A stretch of DNA of 64,000 bases. Source: Hyalangium gracile. GTDB lineage: Bacteria; Myxococcota; Myxococcia; Myxococcales; Myxococcaceae. Location: assembly GCF_020103725.1 (NCBI RefSeq), contig NZ_JAHXBG010000022.1:1-64000 (forward strand), read 5' to 3'. Below the pieces are notes generated by a model, which was not told the DNA's origin, made no database searches, and was given only the letters and a program-made list of their open reading frames with translations. Position numbers and translations under genes: made by a program. Of the stretch, positions 63,310-64,000 are shown in pieces. How positions within the stretch are numbered: the first letter of the stretch is position 1; every line of letters starts with the position of its first letter.

Positions 63310-64000
63310 TTAACGCTCGGCCGCCTTCGACGCGGCGCCCAGCCGGGCCGCGAACTCCGGATCCTGGATGAGCTGGAGGATCAGGTTGTTGCTCAGCAGG
63401 GCCCGGGTGTCGCCCTCCTGGAGCGAGCGGCGCAGGGACTCGTCCTTGAGCGCCCGCTGGAAGCGCGGGTCCTGCCGCAGCGCCTTGTAGGCCGGGTCAT
63501 TCGCCAGCTTCGCGGCCTGCTCCGGGTTCGTGCTGGCCTGCGCCACCTGGACGAAGTCCTTGAGCGACGAGAACTGCGTCATCTCGAAGAGGTTGTGGTT
63601 CCGCGCGAGGGAGAAGAAGCGCGAGTCCTTCGGCGACAGCCCCAGCTTCTTCCCCGCCACCGCCACGTGCTGGTCCACGAAGGTCAGCGCGCTGAGCAGC
63701 ACGTACGAGATGACGGCCACCTTCGCCCCGCCGAGCACGAAGCCGATGACCCGGTCCGGTCCGCGGTTGTTGGGATCCTTGCCCGTCATCACCCGCTGGA
63801 GCAGCGCGCCCAGCGCGTAGCGCACCGACACCAGCACGACGAGGAAGATCAGCACCGTGCCCACCAGCACGCCCACGAGCTCGGACGCGCCGAGCGAGCC
63901 CGCCAGCTTCGGGCCCACCACCGTCCCGAGCTTCCGGGACACGTAGTAGGCCAGCGCCAGCCCCACCATGTGGGCGATCTGCTTCGCCGCACCGGTGAAG
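63310..64000 (-). CDS. CvpA-family membrane protein (5' end outside window)
   Basis: At least 229 residues; the frame is still open at the window edge (FTGAAKQIAHMVGLALAYYV), so the true start lies beyond. Helices at about VGLALAYYVSRKLG, LVGVLVGTVLIFLVVLVSVR and VIGFVLGGAKVAVISYVLLS, with the GFVLGGAKVAV element typical of CvpA/colicin V production proteins. A long soluble C-terminal region (about 110 residues) ends in helices such as QAAKLANDPAYKALRQDPRF. CvpA proteins affect envelope integrity by unknown means. Confidence 0.82.
   Translation of the reverse strand, partial: FTGAAKQIAHMVGLALAYYVSRKLGTVVGPKLAGSLGASELVGVLVGTVLIFLVVLVSVRYALGALLQRVMTGKDPNNRGPDRVIGFVLGGAKVAVISYVLLSALTFVDQHVAVAGKKLGLSPKDSRFFSLARNHNLFEMTQFSSLKDFVQVAQASTNPEQAAKLANDPAYKALRQDPRFQRALKDESLRRSLQEGDTRALLSNNLILQLIQDPEFAARLGAASKAAER

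Overview
The window is about 70% G+C and almost fully coding, with strong G/C bias at third codon positions. It looks like a chromosomal segment of a predatory or fruiting deltaproteobacterium (Myxococcota, probably suborder Cystobacterineae). The evidence is the gene content: an ADOP-type orphan ABC permease, a Ser/Thr kinase fused to tetratricopeptide repeats, two class III nucleotide cyclases, a KaiC-like ATPase with kinase and receiver partners, many lineage-specific lipoproteins, and a complex I operon in pieces. No rRNA, tRNA, CRISPR array, intact prophage or insertion sequence was seen. The genus is an inference.

Layout. 0.2-7.3 kb: FKBP-type isomerase, ADOP permease, an ABC exporter operon whose permease carries a CPBP protease domain, and a YqaA-type membrane protein. 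7.3-13.2 kb: secreted protein, alginate-lyase-like protein, esterase, folC and an alpha/beta hydrolase. 13.3-17.8 kb: outer-membrane block of an AMIN-domain protein and lptD, then an XRE regulator. 17.9-23.6 kb: lipoprotein, TetR regulator overlapping an enoyl-CoA hydratase-like gene, M23 peptidase, EEP hydrolase. 23.7-25.4 kb: five small envelope genes with glycine-rich membrane segments. 25.5-33.3 kb: lineage-specific genes, a CHASE2 cyclase-like protein overlapping an M48 lipoprotein protease, an OmpA lipoprotein, a possible rtcB remnant, and rnk. 33.4-46.2 kb: complex I genes split into nuoAB and nuoCDGHI on the same strand, with about 5.4 kb of unrelated genes between them. 46.4-51.1 kb: a chemoreceptor convergent with a kinase / KaiC-like / receiver operon. 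51.3-52.4 kb: a small patch with relaxed third-position bias, containing a gene-end remnant and an SMI1/KNR4 gene. 52.4-58.2 kb: PHP phosphatase, deoxyhypusine-synthase-like gene, OsmC protein and speA (polyamine metabolism). 58.4-64 kb: ClpX-like ATPase lacking the zinc domain, kinase-TPR protein, and a CvpA-family gene running off the window.

How the parts work together. The nuo genes encode the membrane and hydrogenase-like part of complex I. NuoE, F and J-N are absent and must lie elsewhere if the complex is complete. speA makes agmatine, and the DHS-like enzyme could supply an aminobutyl-transfer step, so polyamine synthesis is a plausible local theme. The KaiC-like operon is a self-contained signalling cassette.

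Main non-coding signals. A roughly 30-base palindromic repeat occurs in four clear copies plus one diverged copy; every copy whose two neighbours are visible lies between converging genes. A 38-base AT-rich near-palindrome also lies between converging genes. Several start codons sit 6-12 bases after a -10-like hexamer with no evident ribosome binding site, which suggests leaderless transcripts. The most notable protein oddities are a CHASE2 cyclase whose two transition-state residues are replaced, a KaiC-like protein with alanines at the clock phosphosites, and a sulfatase-fold membrane gene broken by a one-base frameshift in a G run.
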